Assembly: GCF_008079445.1 (NCBI RefSeq)
Contig: NZ_VRYH01000005.1
Coordinates: forward strand, 186,001 to 250,000
Source of the DNA: Aidingimonas lacisalsi
Lineage (GTDB): Bacteria > Pseudomonadota > Gammaproteobacteria > Pseudomonadales > Halomonadaceae
Direction of reading: 5' to 3'
Length of the DNA: 64,000 bases
In this document: one piece after another, positions 32,179 to 41,656 of the stretch
Layout of the letters: every line of letters starts with the position of its first letter
Position numbering within the stretch: the first letter of the stretch is position 1
Translations under genes and position numbers: made by a program
Notes under the pieces: model-generated
The model's input: only the letters and a program-made list of their open reading frames with translations
Databases searched by the model: none
Told to the model about the DNA's origin: nothing

Positions 32179-33624
32179 ATGCCCCAGTTACCCGATCTAC
32201 TGATCCCCCAAGCTTACATAAATGGTCGTTGGCGGGAAGGCAGACAGCAGTTCCCAGTGACCAACCCCGCCACAGGAGACCACCTGGCCGACGTCCCTGA
32301 TCTGACCGCCGCCGATACACGAGATGCCGTCGCCGCCGCCGACGCCGCCTGGTCAGCCTGGCGAAAAACACCGGCCAAGCAACGCGCTACCCTATTGCGT
32401 GCCTGGTTCGACGCGATCATGGCACATCAAGACGACCTGGCACGGCTGATGACTCTCGAACAGGGGAAACCACTCGGTGAGTCGCGTGGAGAAGTCGCCT
32501 ACGGTGCCTCCTTTGTGGAATTCTATGCCGAAGAAGCCAAACGAATGGCGGGGGAAACGCCCCCCAGTCAGGGGGCTGACAAGCGCTTGCTGGTATTTCG
32601 CGAACCCATCGGTGTCGTGGCAGCCATTACCCCCTGGAATTTCCCCTTGGCCATGATCACACGCAAGTGCGCACCGGCACTGGCTGCTGGCTGTCCGGTA
32701 GTGATCAAGCCCGCCGAAGCGACGCCGTTGACCGCACTGGCATTGGCCAAGCTGGCCGAACAAGTCGGCTTCCCGGCAGGCGTATTGAATGTCGTGACGG
32801 CCAAGGACCCTGCCGCCATCGGTGAGGTTCTGACCACCGACCCACGTGTCCGCAAGGTATCCTTCACCGGTTCAACGCCGGTTGGGAAGACATTGCTGGC
32901 TCAATGCGCCGGGACCGTCAAGAAGGCGTCGATGGAACTGGGCGGTAATGCGCCGTTCATCGTTTTCGACGACGCAGATCTCGATGCTGCCGTGGAAGGC
33001 GCCATTGCTTCCAAATTCCGCAACTCCGGCCAGACTTGCGTCTGCACTAACCGGTTCCTCGTTCAATCGGGAGTGCATGATGCCTTCGTGGAAAAACTGG
33101 CCAAGCGCGTCACGGAGCTCAAGGTCGGTAACGGACTTGAAGAAGGCGTGGTGCAAGGCCCCCTGATCAATGACGCCGCCGTCGACAAGGTACAGTCTCA
33201 TATTCGGGATGCCTTGAGCCAAGGCGGCCGACTGATCTGCGGCGGCGAGCCGCATCCGCTCGGCGGTACCTTCTTCCAACCCACGGTCATCGCCGATGTC
33301 ACCGACGACATGCGTGTTGCCACCGAGGAAACCTTTGGCCCGCTGGCCCCTGTTTTCCGATTCGACCATGATGATGAGGCCATTGCGATGGCCAATGCTA
33401 CCGAATTCGGATTGGCCGCCTATTTCTATGCCAACGACTACCGCCGCATCTGGCATGTCATGGAAGGCCTTGAATATGGCATGGTAGCCGTTAACGAGGG
33501 GCTCCTTTCTACCGAGCTGGCGCCCTTCGGAGGGGTCAAGGAATCCGGACTCGGTCGTGAAGGATCGCATCACGGCCTGGATGAATACACTGAGCTAAAA
33601 TACGTCTGTATCGGCGGCCTTTGA
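32179..33624 (+). CDS. gabD: Succinate-semialdehyde dehydrogenase
   Basis: A 481-residue aldehyde dehydrogenase oxidising succinate semialdehyde to succinate, the last step of GABA use. The general-base Glu is E253 (SMELGGNAP) and the nucleophile is Cys C287 (GQTCVC). The family stretch PWNFPLAMITRK is present. ATG 32179 follows AAGGAG; the longer frame to 32044 has no homology. gabT follows 33 bases later, an operon order also known in Pseudomonas. Glutarate-semialdehyde (5-aminovalerate pathway) is a possible additional substrate. Confidence 0.94.
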   Translation: MPQLPDLLIPQAYINGRWREGRQQFPVTNPATGDHLADVPDLTAADTRDAVAAADAAWSAWRKTPAKQRATLLRAWFDAIMAHQDDLARLMTLEQGKPLGESRGEVAYGASFVEFYAEEAKRMAGETPPSQGADKRLLVFREPIGVVAAITPWNFPLAMITRKCAPALAAGCPVVIKPAEATPLTALALAKLAEQVGFPAGVLNVVTAKDPAAIGEVLTTDPRVRKVSFTGSTPVGKTLLAQCAGTVKKASMELGGNAPFIVFDDADLDAAVEGAIASKFRNSGQTCVCTNRFLVQSGVHDAFVEKLAKRVTELKVGNGLEEGVVQGPLINDAAVDKVQSHIRDALSQGGRLICGGEPHPLGGTFFQPTVIADVTDDMRVATEETFGPLAPVFRFDHDDEAIAMANATEFGLAAYFYANDYRRIWHVMEGLEYGMVAVNEGLLSTELAPFGGVKESGLGREGSHHGLDEYTELKYVCIGGL

Positions 33625-33657
33625 GCGCCCTACTCTTTCCTGGACAGGAGATCGATC

Positions 33658-34956
33658 ATGAACAACGCCCAACTCAACGAGCTCAAGCAGCGTTATGTCG
33701 CCAGCGGTGCCGCCAGCCCCGCCACTCAGTTCGCCGATCGTGCAGAAAATGCCGAACTCTGGGACGCAGACGGCAATCGCTTCATCGATTTCGCCGGTGG
33801 CATCGGCGTTCTCAACATCGGCCATCGCCATCCCAAGGTGGTCGAAGCAGTCAAGGCACAGCTCGACAAGGTCATGCATACTTGCCAGACGGTAATGCCT
33901 TATGAAAGCTATGTGAAAGTGGCGGAAAAGCTCAGCCAACTCACTCCGGTACGTGGTCATGCCAAGGTCATGCTCGCCAACTCCGGTGCCGAAGCGCTGG
34001 AAAATGCCGTCAAGGTAGCCCGCGCCGCCACCGGCAAGACCAATGTGATCTGCTTCGATGGTGGTTACCATGGCCGCACCTTCATGACCATGGCCATGAA
34101 CGGCAAGGTCAACCCCTACCAGACCGACTTCGGCCCGATGCCGGGAACGGTTTTCCGCGCCCCCTACCCCGTACCCTATCACGGTGTCAGTGAAGATGAG
34201 GCGCTGCGTGGCCTGAAGATGGCATTGAAGACCGATGCCAACCCCAAGGATACGGCTGCCATCATCCTTGAGCCGGTATTGGGTGAAGGTGGTTTCTACC
34301 CTGCGTCCCCCAGCTTCCTGCAGGCGATTCGGGACATCTGCGACGAGCACGGTATCCTGATGATCATCGACGAAGTCCAGAGCGGCTTCGGCCGAACCGG
34401 CAAGCTGTTTGCCATTGAGCACAGCGGTGTGGAACCGGACATCATGACCATGGCCAAGAGCATGGCCGATGGTATGCCGATTTCAGCGGTCGTCGGTACC
34501 GACAAGCACATGGACGCCTCTGGCGGTAACTCGCTGGGCGGCACCTATACCGGCAGCCCGGTCTCCTGTGCAGCCACGCTCGCCGTTCTCGAGGTATTCG
34601 AAGAAGACAATATTCTGGAGAAAAGCCAGGCGCTGGGTGACAAGTTGGCCACACGCTTTGCCCAATGGCAGCAGGACTTCGATTGCGTCGATAACCCACG
34701 CAACCTGGGCGCCATGGCAGCATTCGAGCTAGTCTCCAGCAAAGCCGACCACACGCCTGATGCGGACTTGGCCGGTGCACTGTGCAAGAAGGCGCGTGAG
34801 AAGGGGCTGATTCTGCTCTCTTGCGGGATGTACGGTAACACCATTCGCTTCCTGATGCCGATCACCATTGAGGACAAGCTATTGGAGGAAGGGCTCGATA
34901 TCATCGAGGCCAGCTTGACCGAACTGGTCGGCAACAAGGCTCAAGCGACAGCCTGA
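33658..34956 (+). CDS. gabT: 4-aminobutyrate aminotransferase
   Basis: A 432-residue class III PLP aminotransferase that transfers the GABA amino group to 2-oxoglutarate, giving succinate semialdehyde for GabD. The PLP lysine is K267 (TMAKSMADG), and the IIDEVQSGFGRTG stretch carries the PLP-ring Asp. AGGAG lies ahead of the ATG. It ends the gab operon with a terminator. No GabR-type regulator or GABA permease lies next to it. Confidence 0.94.
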   Translation: MNNAQLNELKQRYVASGAASPATQFADRAENAELWDADGNRFIDFAGGIGVLNIGHRHPKVVEAVKAQLDKVMHTCQTVMPYESYVKVAEKLSQLTPVRGHAKVMLANSGAEALENAVKVARAATGKTNVICFDGGYHGRTFMTMAMNGKVNPYQTDFGPMPGTVFRAPYPVPYHGVSEDEALRGLKMALKTDANPKDTAAIILEPVLGEGGFYPASPSFLQAIRDICDEHGILMIIDEVQSGFGRTGKLFAIEHSGVEPDIMTMAKSMADGMPISAVVGTDKHMDASGGNSLGGTYTGSPVSCAATLAVLEVFEEDNILEKSQALGDKLATRFAQWQQDFDCVDNPRNLGAMAAFELVSSKADHTPDADLAGALCKKAREKGLILLSCGMYGNTIRFLMPITIEDKLLEEGLDIIEASLTELVGNKAQATA

Positions 34957-34996
34957 ACCACGTTTGTGCCGGCAAGCCCGGCTGGCGCTACGTCCA

Positions 34997-35029
34997 CCGC
35001 CCGAAGGGATGCCTTCGGGCGGCTTTTAT
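34997..35029 (+). terminator. Intrinsic terminator of gabDT
   Basis: A perfect 11-bp GC-rich stem (CCGCCCGAAGG with CCTTCGGGCGG) with a 4-base loop, followed by CTTTTATAT, 40 bases after gabT. Confidence 0.88.
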
Positions 35030-35134
35030 ATATAGGGACACCAGGCATGTCGCGCCGCGCCCGACTCAAGCCCCAAATTCGCGACACTGCTCGGCTTCAA
35101 ATCCAGCGGTTCGTTGGCAAGTCAAAATAGCACG

Positions 35135-35377
35135 CTAGGCCTTTTTGATCTTGGCAACCACCCACAATAGCACCACGGCACCCACGATGGCCGTTACCAG
35201 CGACCCGATGAATCCGCCGGAAGACAGGCCCAACAGGCTGAACAGAAAACCGCCGACCACAGCCCCCACGATACCGACTCCGATATTACCGAGAATCCCG
35301 AAGCCCCCACCGCGCATGATGTTGCCGGCGATCCAGCCTGCCAACCCACCGATGATCAACCACGCAATCAATCCCAT
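35135..35377 (-). CDS. GlsB/YeaQ/YmgE family stress-associated membrane protein
   Basis: An 80-residue protein with three hydrophobic helices rich in glycine (GLIAWLIIGGLAGWIAG, GILGNIGVGIVGAVVGGFLF, VTAIVGAVVLLWVVA) and a basic end. This is the transglycosylase-associated (Pfam Transgly_assoc) family, small inner-membrane proteins often induced by envelope or osmotic stress. A GGAGC-like site precedes the ATG. It lies 57 bases behind the DUF924 gene on the same strand. Confidence 0.88.
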   Translation of the reverse strand: MGLIAWLIIGGLAGWIAGNIMRGGGFGILGNIGVGIVGAVVGGFLFSLLGLSSGGFIGSLVTAIVGAVVLLWVVAKIKKA

Positions 35378-35434
35378 AGTTCACGCTCCTGTTGCTGACA
35401 TCTTCCAATAATGCCCATCATCCCGCTGTTCCGA

Positions 35435-35983
35435 TTAGAATGATGAGCCCGGTTCCTGTAGAAAGCACCGCTCTTCCTCAGTGGATTCACGCCCCAGAAT
35501 GGCATTGCGATGCGGGTACCGTCCAAACCGTTCGATGATCTCTCGATGCCGATGCTCGAAACGCAGGTTGTCCTCCAGGCCGGGCTGATCGAACAGCCGC
35601 AGGGCCTCATCATGCATCAGCAATGATTCACTATGCATGAATGGCATATAGAGAAAAGCCCGCTCCGATGGCTCGAGATGCCGATCCACCTTGCGTACCA
35701 CCGCTTCCTGGGCCAGCACCAGCGCCTGGGGATCCTGAGCAAAGGCGCCCGGTGTATCACGATAGATATTGCGTGAAAATTGATCCAGCACCAGGACTTC
35801 CGCCAAACGCCCTTGTGCCGACTGCCGCCACCGCCAGCATTCACCACGAATGGCCGCTTCGAGTAATGTGCTGAAGCGTTCCGTGATCGTACGATCCAAC
35901 GTCTCGTCCTTGATGAACCACTGTTTCGGTGACAGTTCCTCGAACCAGAACGCCAACACAGTCTGGGCCGTCATGTCGTTCAT
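35435..35983 (-). CDS. DUF924 family protein
   Basis: A 182-residue, mostly helical soluble protein of the DUF924 family (TPR-like fold). Conserved motifs are VLAFWFEELSPKQWF near the start, VLVLDQFSRNIYRDTPGAFAQDP in the middle, and FLYMPFMHSESLLMHDEAL. Its biochemical role is unknown. The frame is open to 36007, but ATG 35983 begins at the expected distance before the conserved block. Divergent from the symporter gene. Confidence 0.85.
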   Translation of the reverse strand: MNDMTAQTVLAFWFEELSPKQWFIKDETLDRTITERFSTLLEAAIRGECWRWRQSAQGRLAEVLVLDQFSRNIYRDTPGAFAQDPQALVLAQEAVVRKVDRHLEPSERAFLYMPFMHSESLLMHDEALRLFDQPGLEDNLRFEHRHREIIERFGRYPHRNAILGRESTEEERCFLQEPGSSF

Positions 35984-36281
35984 AGTGAGTCTCTGGCAAC
36001 GCCTCAATGAAGCTACGAGTTAACGATGGTGTAATCATGGCCCGCCTCACCGCACATGTCGAATACGCACTGCCTGCCAAACGCCACGGCAGGTGCGTAT
36101 GCAGAGTCAACGAGTCACCGGCGCATGACGGACACTGACTGCCAAATGTCAGACATTAGACCAAAGATGAATGGAGGAATCGATTCAGCCCACTAAAATC
36201 CCCTCGTTAGTCGTAAGTTTACGCAACTTTTACTCGGCAACGCCGCGAACATCCATCCATGACTTGAAGGATTACGATACC

Positions 36282-37877
36282 ATGCATGCCTTGACTCTGG
36301 CGTCGTTCCTGTTCTTTACCGGGCTGGTCGCCTTCATTACCTGGCGTGTCACGCGACGGGACGATCATAAGAGCACCAGCGGCCTCTTCCTTGCCGGTCG
36401 TAGCCTGACATTCCCCTTGATTGCCGGTTCACTGTTGATGACCAACCTCTCCACCGAACAAATGGTGGGGCTCAATGGCTCGGCATTTACCGATGGCTTG
36501 AGTGTCATGGCCTGGGAAGTCGTTGCCGTACTCGCCTTGGTGGCATTGGCACTGTTCTTCCTGCCACGCTTTTTACGCAGTGGAATCACGACAATACCGC
36601 AACTCCTGCAGATTCGTTTCGACAGCGGCACGCAATTGATCTGCAATATCATTTTCCTGATCGCCTACGCCGTGATCCTGTTGCCGATCATTCTTTATTC
36701 AGGTGCTGTCGGCCTGCAGGGCATGCTCGATCTGCAGGGATTGACCGGCATTCAATCCGATTCCGTCCTCCTCTGGGGCACGGTATGGCTGGTCGGCCTG
36801 ATCGGTTCGGTCTACGCCCTGTTCGGCGGTCTTCGCACCGTTGCCGTCTCGGATACTCTCAACGGTATCGGTCTCCTGGTCGGCGGCTTCGTCATCGTTT
36901 ACTTCGGCCTCCAGGCTGTCAGCGATAACGCCGGCATCATGGCCGGTTGGGAAACGCTCAAGGAATCCAATCCGGAGAAGCTCAACTCCATTGGTGGCAG
37001 CGATCAGCAGGTTCCCTTCTCGACGCTGTTCACCGGGGTCTTCCTGATCAACCTGTTCTACTGGACCACCAACCAGCAGATCATCCAGCGGACCTTTGCA
37101 GCCAAGAACCTGGCCGAAGGTCAGAAAGGCGTCTTGTTGACCGGTTTCTTCAAACTGTTGGGGCCGTTGTACCTGGTATTACCCGGCATCATCGCCTATC
37201 ACTTGTATGCCGATCAGGGTATCCGCGCCGATGAAGCTTATGGCCACTTGGTATTCAACGTGCTGCCGCCCTATCTAACCGGCTTCTTTGCCGCCGTGAT
37301 GGTCGGCGCCATTCTGTCGTCGTTCAACTCGGCGCTCAACAGTACCACGACGCTGTTCAGCATGGGGCTGTACAAGGGCGTGCTCAACAAGAATGCGACC
37401 GAAACCCAGGTCGTCAAAGCAAGCAAGATCTTCGGCTGGGTCATGGCGGTTTCCTCGATGACCATCGCGCCGTTGCTGGCTGGCCAGGAGAGCCTTTTCG
37501 GCTACCTGCAGAAGATGAATGCCATCTATTTCATCCCGATCCTGGCCGTGGTGCTGGTGGGTCTGCTGACCAAGCGTGTTCCCGCCATGGGGGCCAAGAT
37601 CGGTCTGATAGGCGGCTGCTTGCTGATCTTCGCCGGCTATTTCATCCCGCCCTTCACACTGCTGCCTGCAGTCATGAGCGAATTCCACTTCGTCGCCAGC
37701 ATCTTCGTTCTGATGGTCCTCGTCATGCTGTTGATCGGCAAGCTACGGCCACGTGAGGTCGAGTGGGTTCATGAAGACAGTGGCGCCGTCGACCTGACGC
37801 CATGGAAGGGTGCCATTCCTGCAGGCATCATCCTGGTCGTCCTGGTGATCGCTATCTACGCAGCCTTTGCCGGATAG
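36282..37877 (+). CDS. Sodium:solute symporter (SSS family, YidK/SglT-like)
   Basis: A 531-residue inner-membrane transporter with ~14 hydrophobic segments. The signature regions FLAGRSLTFPLIAGSLLMTNLSTEQMVGLNG, YYW-like FYWTTNQQIIQRT and SSFNSALNSTTTLFSMGLY match the sugar-type branch (Vibrio SGLT, E. coli YidK). The conserved Ser/Asn-Ser region of the Na+ site is intact. The open frame runs upstream to 36171, but ATG 36282 starts just before the first helix behind GAAGGA. The substrate is probably a sugar or sugar derivative, which is inference. Confidence 0.87.
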   Translation: MHALTLASFLFFTGLVAFITWRVTRRDDHKSTSGLFLAGRSLTFPLIAGSLLMTNLSTEQMVGLNGSAFTDGLSVMAWEVVAVLALVALALFFLPRFLRSGITTIPQLLQIRFDSGTQLICNIIFLIAYAVILLPIILYSGAVGLQGMLDLQGLTGIQSDSVLLWGTVWLVGLIGSVYALFGGLRTVAVSDTLNGIGLLVGGFVIVYFGLQAVSDNAGIMAGWETLKESNPEKLNSIGGSDQQVPFSTLFTGVFLINLFYWTTNQQIIQRTFAAKNLAEGQKGVLLTGFFKLLGPLYLVLPGIIAYHLYADQGIRADEAYGHLVFNVLPPYLTGFFAAVMVGAILSSFNSALNSTTTLFSMGLYKGVLNKNATETQVVKASKIFGWVMAVSSMTIAPLLAGQESLFGYLQKMNAIYFIPILAVVLVGLLTKRVPAMGAKIGLIGGCLLIFAGYFIPPFTLLPAVMSEFHFVASIFVLMVLVMLLIGKLRPREVEWVHEDSGAVDLTPWKGAIPAGIILVVLVIAIYAAFAG

Positions 37878-37905
37878 CACGCTAATCTCATCACCAACGC
37901 TTCAG

Positions 37906-37935
37906 CGCCCTGCCTCTCAGGCAGGGCGTTTTTTT
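37906..37935 (+). terminator. Intrinsic terminator of the symporter gene
   Basis: A 10-bp stem (CGCCCTGCCT with AGGCAGGGCG), a 3-base loop and seven T residues, 28 bases past the stop. Confidence 0.95.
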
Positions 37936-38026
37936 ACCCGCATGTCCTGATTGGTGGGAGATGGGTCATTGCAGACATGCCGTGCAGAGCCGACACTTCT
38001 CGAATCACTGACGAGGTGTCAACATC

Positions 38027-39037
38027 ATGTCCCGTACCATCGCCCTGCTGGCCTATCATCATTGCCAACTGCTGGATGTCACAGGCCCCTGGCAAGTCTT
38101 CGCCACCGCCAACCGACTGAGCAGCAGGACACTCTACCGGTTGTCGCTGGTCGCCGAACGCTCCGGCCCTGTTAGCACCAACGGCGGCCTCTCCCTCCAT
38201 GCCGACCTCAGTTGGCAGGAACTCCAGTCCCTGGCACCACTCGATACGCTGCTGATCGCCGGAGGCAGCGGGGTCACGGCACAATGTCAATCGCAGGCAC
38301 TGCAACAGATACTGCAACATCAGGCAAACACGGTCCGCCGGCTCGGCTCCGTCTGTACCGGTGCGTTTCTGCTGGCTGCCGCCGGGCTGCTCGACGGTCA
38401 TCGAGCCACCACGCATTGGCGGCACAGCCAGCAATTGGCCAGAGAGTATCCACGTATCGCGGTAGACAGCGACGCCCTGTATCTCGAATCCGGCGGTCGT
38501 TTTACCAGCGCTGGCGTGACGGCGGGCATCGATCTGGCGCTCTCCTTGCTGGAAGCCGATCATGGCAGCGAATTGGCTGGCCGAGTCGCCCGCGAACTGG
38601 TCATGTTCCTACATCGTCCTGGAGGGCAGTCGCAGTTCAGCGACCTCCTCACCCGGCAGCAACAGTCCACCGGGCCGTTGCGGCAAGTGTTGGACCGACT
38701 TCATGCCGATCCGAGCCGAGTCCACCGACTGGAGGACATGGCCAGTATCATCGCCGTGTCGCCACGTCATCTATCACGCCTTTTTCGTGACCAGTTGGGA
38801 ACCTCGCCAGGTGCCTATTTGACTCGACTGCGCCTGGAACATGCCCGGCTCGCTTTGATCGATAGCTCTCAAGCTCCCTCATTGGAACGCTTGGCTCAGC
38901 ACTGGCGGCTCGGGGGTGCCGAACAGATGCGCCGACTGTTCCAGCGACACTATGGCGTTTCACCAATGACCTATCGGCAGCGTTTCGGTCGTCGCGTCAG
39001 TCACGACAGTTCGATTTCATATCTCAAGGAAGACTAG
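38027..39037 (+). CDS. GlxA-type transcriptional regulator (DJ-1/PfpI domain plus AraC helix-turn-helix)
   Basis: A 336-residue two-domain regulator. Residues ~1-190 are a class I glutamine-amidotransferase-like (DJ-1/PfpI) ligand domain with Cys C110 in the nucleophile elbow (GSVCTGAFL). Residues ~225-325 are an AraC DNA-binding domain (MASIIAVSPRHLSRLFRDQLGTSP and GVSPMTYRQRF). GlxA-type members often control amine, choline or amino-acid catabolism. The MFS gene 10 bases downstream is very likely co-transcribed. Ligand unknown. Confidence 0.9.
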   Translation: MSRTIALLAYHHCQLLDVTGPWQVFATANRLSSRTLYRLSLVAERSGPVSTNGGLSLHADLSWQELQSLAPLDTLLIAGGSGVTAQCQSQALQQILQHQANTVRRLGSVCTGAFLLAAAGLLDGHRATTHWRHSQQLAREYPRIAVDSDALYLESGGRFTSAGVTAGIDLALSLLEADHGSELAGRVARELVMFLHRPGGQSQFSDLLTRQQQSTGPLRQVLDRLHADPSRVHRLEDMASIIAVSPRHLSRLFRDQLGTSPGAYLTRLRLEHARLALIDSSQAPSLERLAQHWRLGGAEQMRRLFQRHYGVSPMTYRQRFGRRVSHDSSISYLKED

Positions 39038-39047
39038 GAGAGAGCCC

Positions 39048-40226
39048 ATGCCGATTACCGTCATGCTGTTGTCGCTCTGCCAAGCTTTACTGGTTAGCGG
39101 CAACATTCTGCTGATTGCGGTGTCTCCTTTGATTGGCGCCGAACTGGCGCCCACGCCCGCGTGGTCCACGGCACCGGTCGCTACCCAGTGGCTCGGGCTG
39201 ATGTGTGCCACCATTCCCGCTTCGTTGATCATGGCTCGGCTTGGACGCAAGCGCGGTTTCATGCTCGGCAACCTGATGGGGCTGATCGGCGTCGTCATTG
39301 CCAGTCAAGCCTTGATCGGCGAGCGCTTTTTCCTTTTCATGTCAGGTACCTGGATGATAGGCATCGGGATTGGCTTTGGCCAACTCTACCGTTTCGCGGC
39401 TGTCGAGGCGGCCCCCTTCGCGCTACGTGACCGTGCCATCGGCCTGGTCATGGGAGGCGGTGTGCTGGCGGCGTTTTTCGGCCCCTGGCTAGCGCGTGTC
39501 AGCCGCGAGATCGCCGCTACCCCCTTTCTCGGCAGCTTTCTTGGTCTGGGGGCGCTTTATCTGATAGCACTGATCATCCTGTCACTGACTCGCTTGCCAC
39601 CGGCGGCAGCGACACATGGCGAAGGGCGGTCCCGACCCATCAGTGAGATCCTTCGCCAACCCGTTTTTATCGTTGCTGCCCTTTCGGGACTGATCGGCTA
39701 TGGCGTCATGAATCTTGCCATGACGGCAACGCCGCTGGCCATGGCCAACGCCGGCTTTCACTTCGACCATGTTGCAACGACCATTCAGTGGCACGTACTG
39801 GCGATGTTTCTGCCTTCATTCATTACTGGCCATCTCACGGCCCGTTTCGGCACGACGTGCATGATCGGCACGGGCTGCCTGCTACTCATGGGGTCTGCCA
39901 TCGCCTCGCAATTCGCATCAGGCGTTATGGGGTTTCACATCGCGTTGATTCTGTTGGGTCTCGGCTGGAACTTTACCTTCCTACCCGCCACCGGCCTCCT
40001 CACCGAAGCCTATCGCCCGGTTGAAAAAGCGCGTACCCAAGCTGCCAACGAATTCCTGGTCTTTACCACGGTCGCACTGACCGCTTTGCTGGCCGGCCCG
40101 CTCGTGGATCGGCTGGGGTGGTCATTGCTCAATGCTCTGCTGATTCCCATGTCGCTGTTCCCCATTGCGCTACTCGTCTGGCAACGGCTTGCCAGACGCG
40201 GACAACACCCGCACATTAGTGGCTGA
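39048..40226 (+). CDS. MFS transporter
   Basis: A 392-residue major facilitator with about 12 hydrophobic segments and the loop motif MARLGRKRGFMLG between helices 2 and 3. It starts 10 bases after the GlxA-type regulator behind an AGGAGAG site, so the two form an operon and the regulator may sense its substrate. The substrate cannot be read from sequence. Confidence 0.87.
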   Translation: MPITVMLLSLCQALLVSGNILLIAVSPLIGAELAPTPAWSTAPVATQWLGLMCATIPASLIMARLGRKRGFMLGNLMGLIGVVIASQALIGERFFLFMSGTWMIGIGIGFGQLYRFAAVEAAPFALRDRAIGLVMGGGVLAAFFGPWLARVSREIAATPFLGSFLGLGALYLIALIILSLTRLPPAAATHGEGRSRPISEILRQPVFIVAALSGLIGYGVMNLAMTATPLAMANAGFHFDHVATTIQWHVLAMFLPSFITGHLTARFGTTCMIGTGCLLLMGSAIASQFASGVMGFHIALILLGLGWNFTFLPATGLLTEAYRPVEKARTQAANEFLVFTTVALTALLAGPLVDRLGWSLLNALLIPMSLFPIALLVWQRLARRGQHPHISG

Positions 40227-40252
40227 TTATCGCAGCGAACGGAATCACACCG

Positions 40253-41656
40253 ATGCGCCAGTCATTGGCCGATGAACTCAGTGATCTACTCGAACGGGGC
40301 CGCGACCGCCAACTACGCTTGGCGGTGACCGGCCTGTCACGATCCGGCAAGACCGCCTTCCTGACCTCATTGGTCCATCAACTGCGTCATGCCGGACTGG
40401 AAGCACGGCTCGACTTGATGCCAGCAGCACGGGAAGGACGCCTGTTGGGTGCCAAGCGTGTGGCGCAGAAGGATCTCGACGTACCACGCTTTCCCTACGA
40501 TCAGGCCTTCGCCGCACTTGACGCCACACCACCACGCTGGCCCGAACCGACCCAGGGCATTAGCGAGTTACGTCTAGCGATTGGCTATCGCCCGGCAGGC
40601 CGCTCGCTCTTCAAGCGCGAGACCGCCACCTTGACTCTCGACTTGTTCGATTATCCCGGCGAATGGCTTCTCGACCTGCCGCTGCTTCAGCATGACTACT
40701 TGAGCTGGAGCGAGGACCAGACCTCAGCGCTCGCACAGGAACGCAACCCCGAGCGTCGGCTGCTCTTTGCCGACTTCCTGGCCGCCGTTGACAAGCTCGA
40801 TCCTGCAGCCGACGCCGACGAAGCGCAGCTGGCAAGCATCGCCGACCTGTATGCCAAGGGGCTTCGTCACGCCAGAGAGGCCGGTTTTGCCAATCTGCAG
40901 CCGGGCCGCTTCCTGCTTCCCGGCGACCTGGAAGGCGCTCCCGTTCTCCAGTTCTTTCCTTTGCCGGAACTCGATGAAAGTTCCCGACCGGCGTTGTCAG
41001 CACTACCGGATACGAGCGTCTATCAGACGCTGGTGCGCCGTTACGCACACTATCTACAGCGCATCGTTCGTCCTTTCTACCGTGACCATTTCCGCCGCTT
41101 CGATCGACAGATCGTGCTGGTCGACATCCTGGGCGCCTTGAATGCCGGCCCTGAACGTTTCGAGGATCTAGCCCGAGCACTGAGCACACTGTTGCAGAGT
41201 TTTGCTTACGGTCAACGCAGCCTGGTATCGCGCTTGTTTGCTCCCCGCATTGATCGCCTCGCCATTGCCGCGACCAAGGCCGACCATGTAACGCCGGAAC
41301 AGCATGGCAACCTGGTAGCGCTACTCGAATCACTTCTCGCGGAACCGCTCAGAGACCTGAGTTTCGCCGACATTCCTGTCAAAGCCATGTCCCTGGCGTC
41401 GATCCAGGCTACTCAACCGCAAACCGTCGAACATCAAGGGCGACAACGTCCTGCATTGCGGGGCACAACGCTCGCGGGCGAAGACGTGCTTATATTCCCG
41501 GGTGACGTCCCCTCACGTTTGCCGGACGCCGACTTCTGGCATCGCCAAGGCTTCGATTTTCGTGCCTTCCGTCCTTCCCCTCGAAGTCATGATTTGCTTC
41601 CACACATCCGGGTGGATAGCGCACTCGATTGGCTGATCGGAGACAAGTTGCAATGA
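40253..41656 (+). CDS. ycjX: YcjX family (DUF463) nucleotide-binding protein
   Basis: A 467-residue P-loop protein of the YcjX/DUF463 family, with the nucleotide-binding loop GLSRSGKT at residues 27-34. Later blocks LDLFDYPGEWLLDLP (switch-like DxxG region) and YRDHFRRFDRQIVLVDIL are typical. Homologs are linked to the phage-shock envelope-stress regulon in enterobacteria. Here no pspABC genes are beside it. The stop overlaps ycjF by four bases. Confidence 0.92.
   Translation: MRQSLADELSDLLERGRDRQLRLAVTGLSRSGKTAFLTSLVHQLRHAGLEARLDLMPAAREGRLLGAKRVAQKDLDVPRFPYDQAFAALDATPPRWPEPTQGISELRLAIGYRPAGRSLFKRETATLTLDLFDYPGEWLLDLPLLQHDYLSWSEDQTSALAQERNPERRLLFADFLAAVDKLDPAADADEAQLASIADLYAKGLRHAREAGFANLQPGRFLLPGDLEGAPVLQFFPLPELDESSRPALSALPDTSVYQTLVRRYAHYLQRIVRPFYRDHFRRFDRQIVLVDILGALNAGPERFEDLARALSTLLQSFAYGQRSLVSRLFAPRIDRLAIAATKADHVTPEQHGNLVALLESLLAEPLRDLSFADIPVKAMSLASIQATQPQTVEHQGRQRPALRGTTLAGEDVLIFPGDVPSRLPDADFWHRQGFDFRAFRPSPRSHDLLPHIRVDSALDWLIGDKLQ

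Noticed and set aside
36171-36281. N-terminal extension of the sodium symporter
   Set aside because: A polar sequence unlike SSS proteins; the first membrane helix begins right after ATG 36282.
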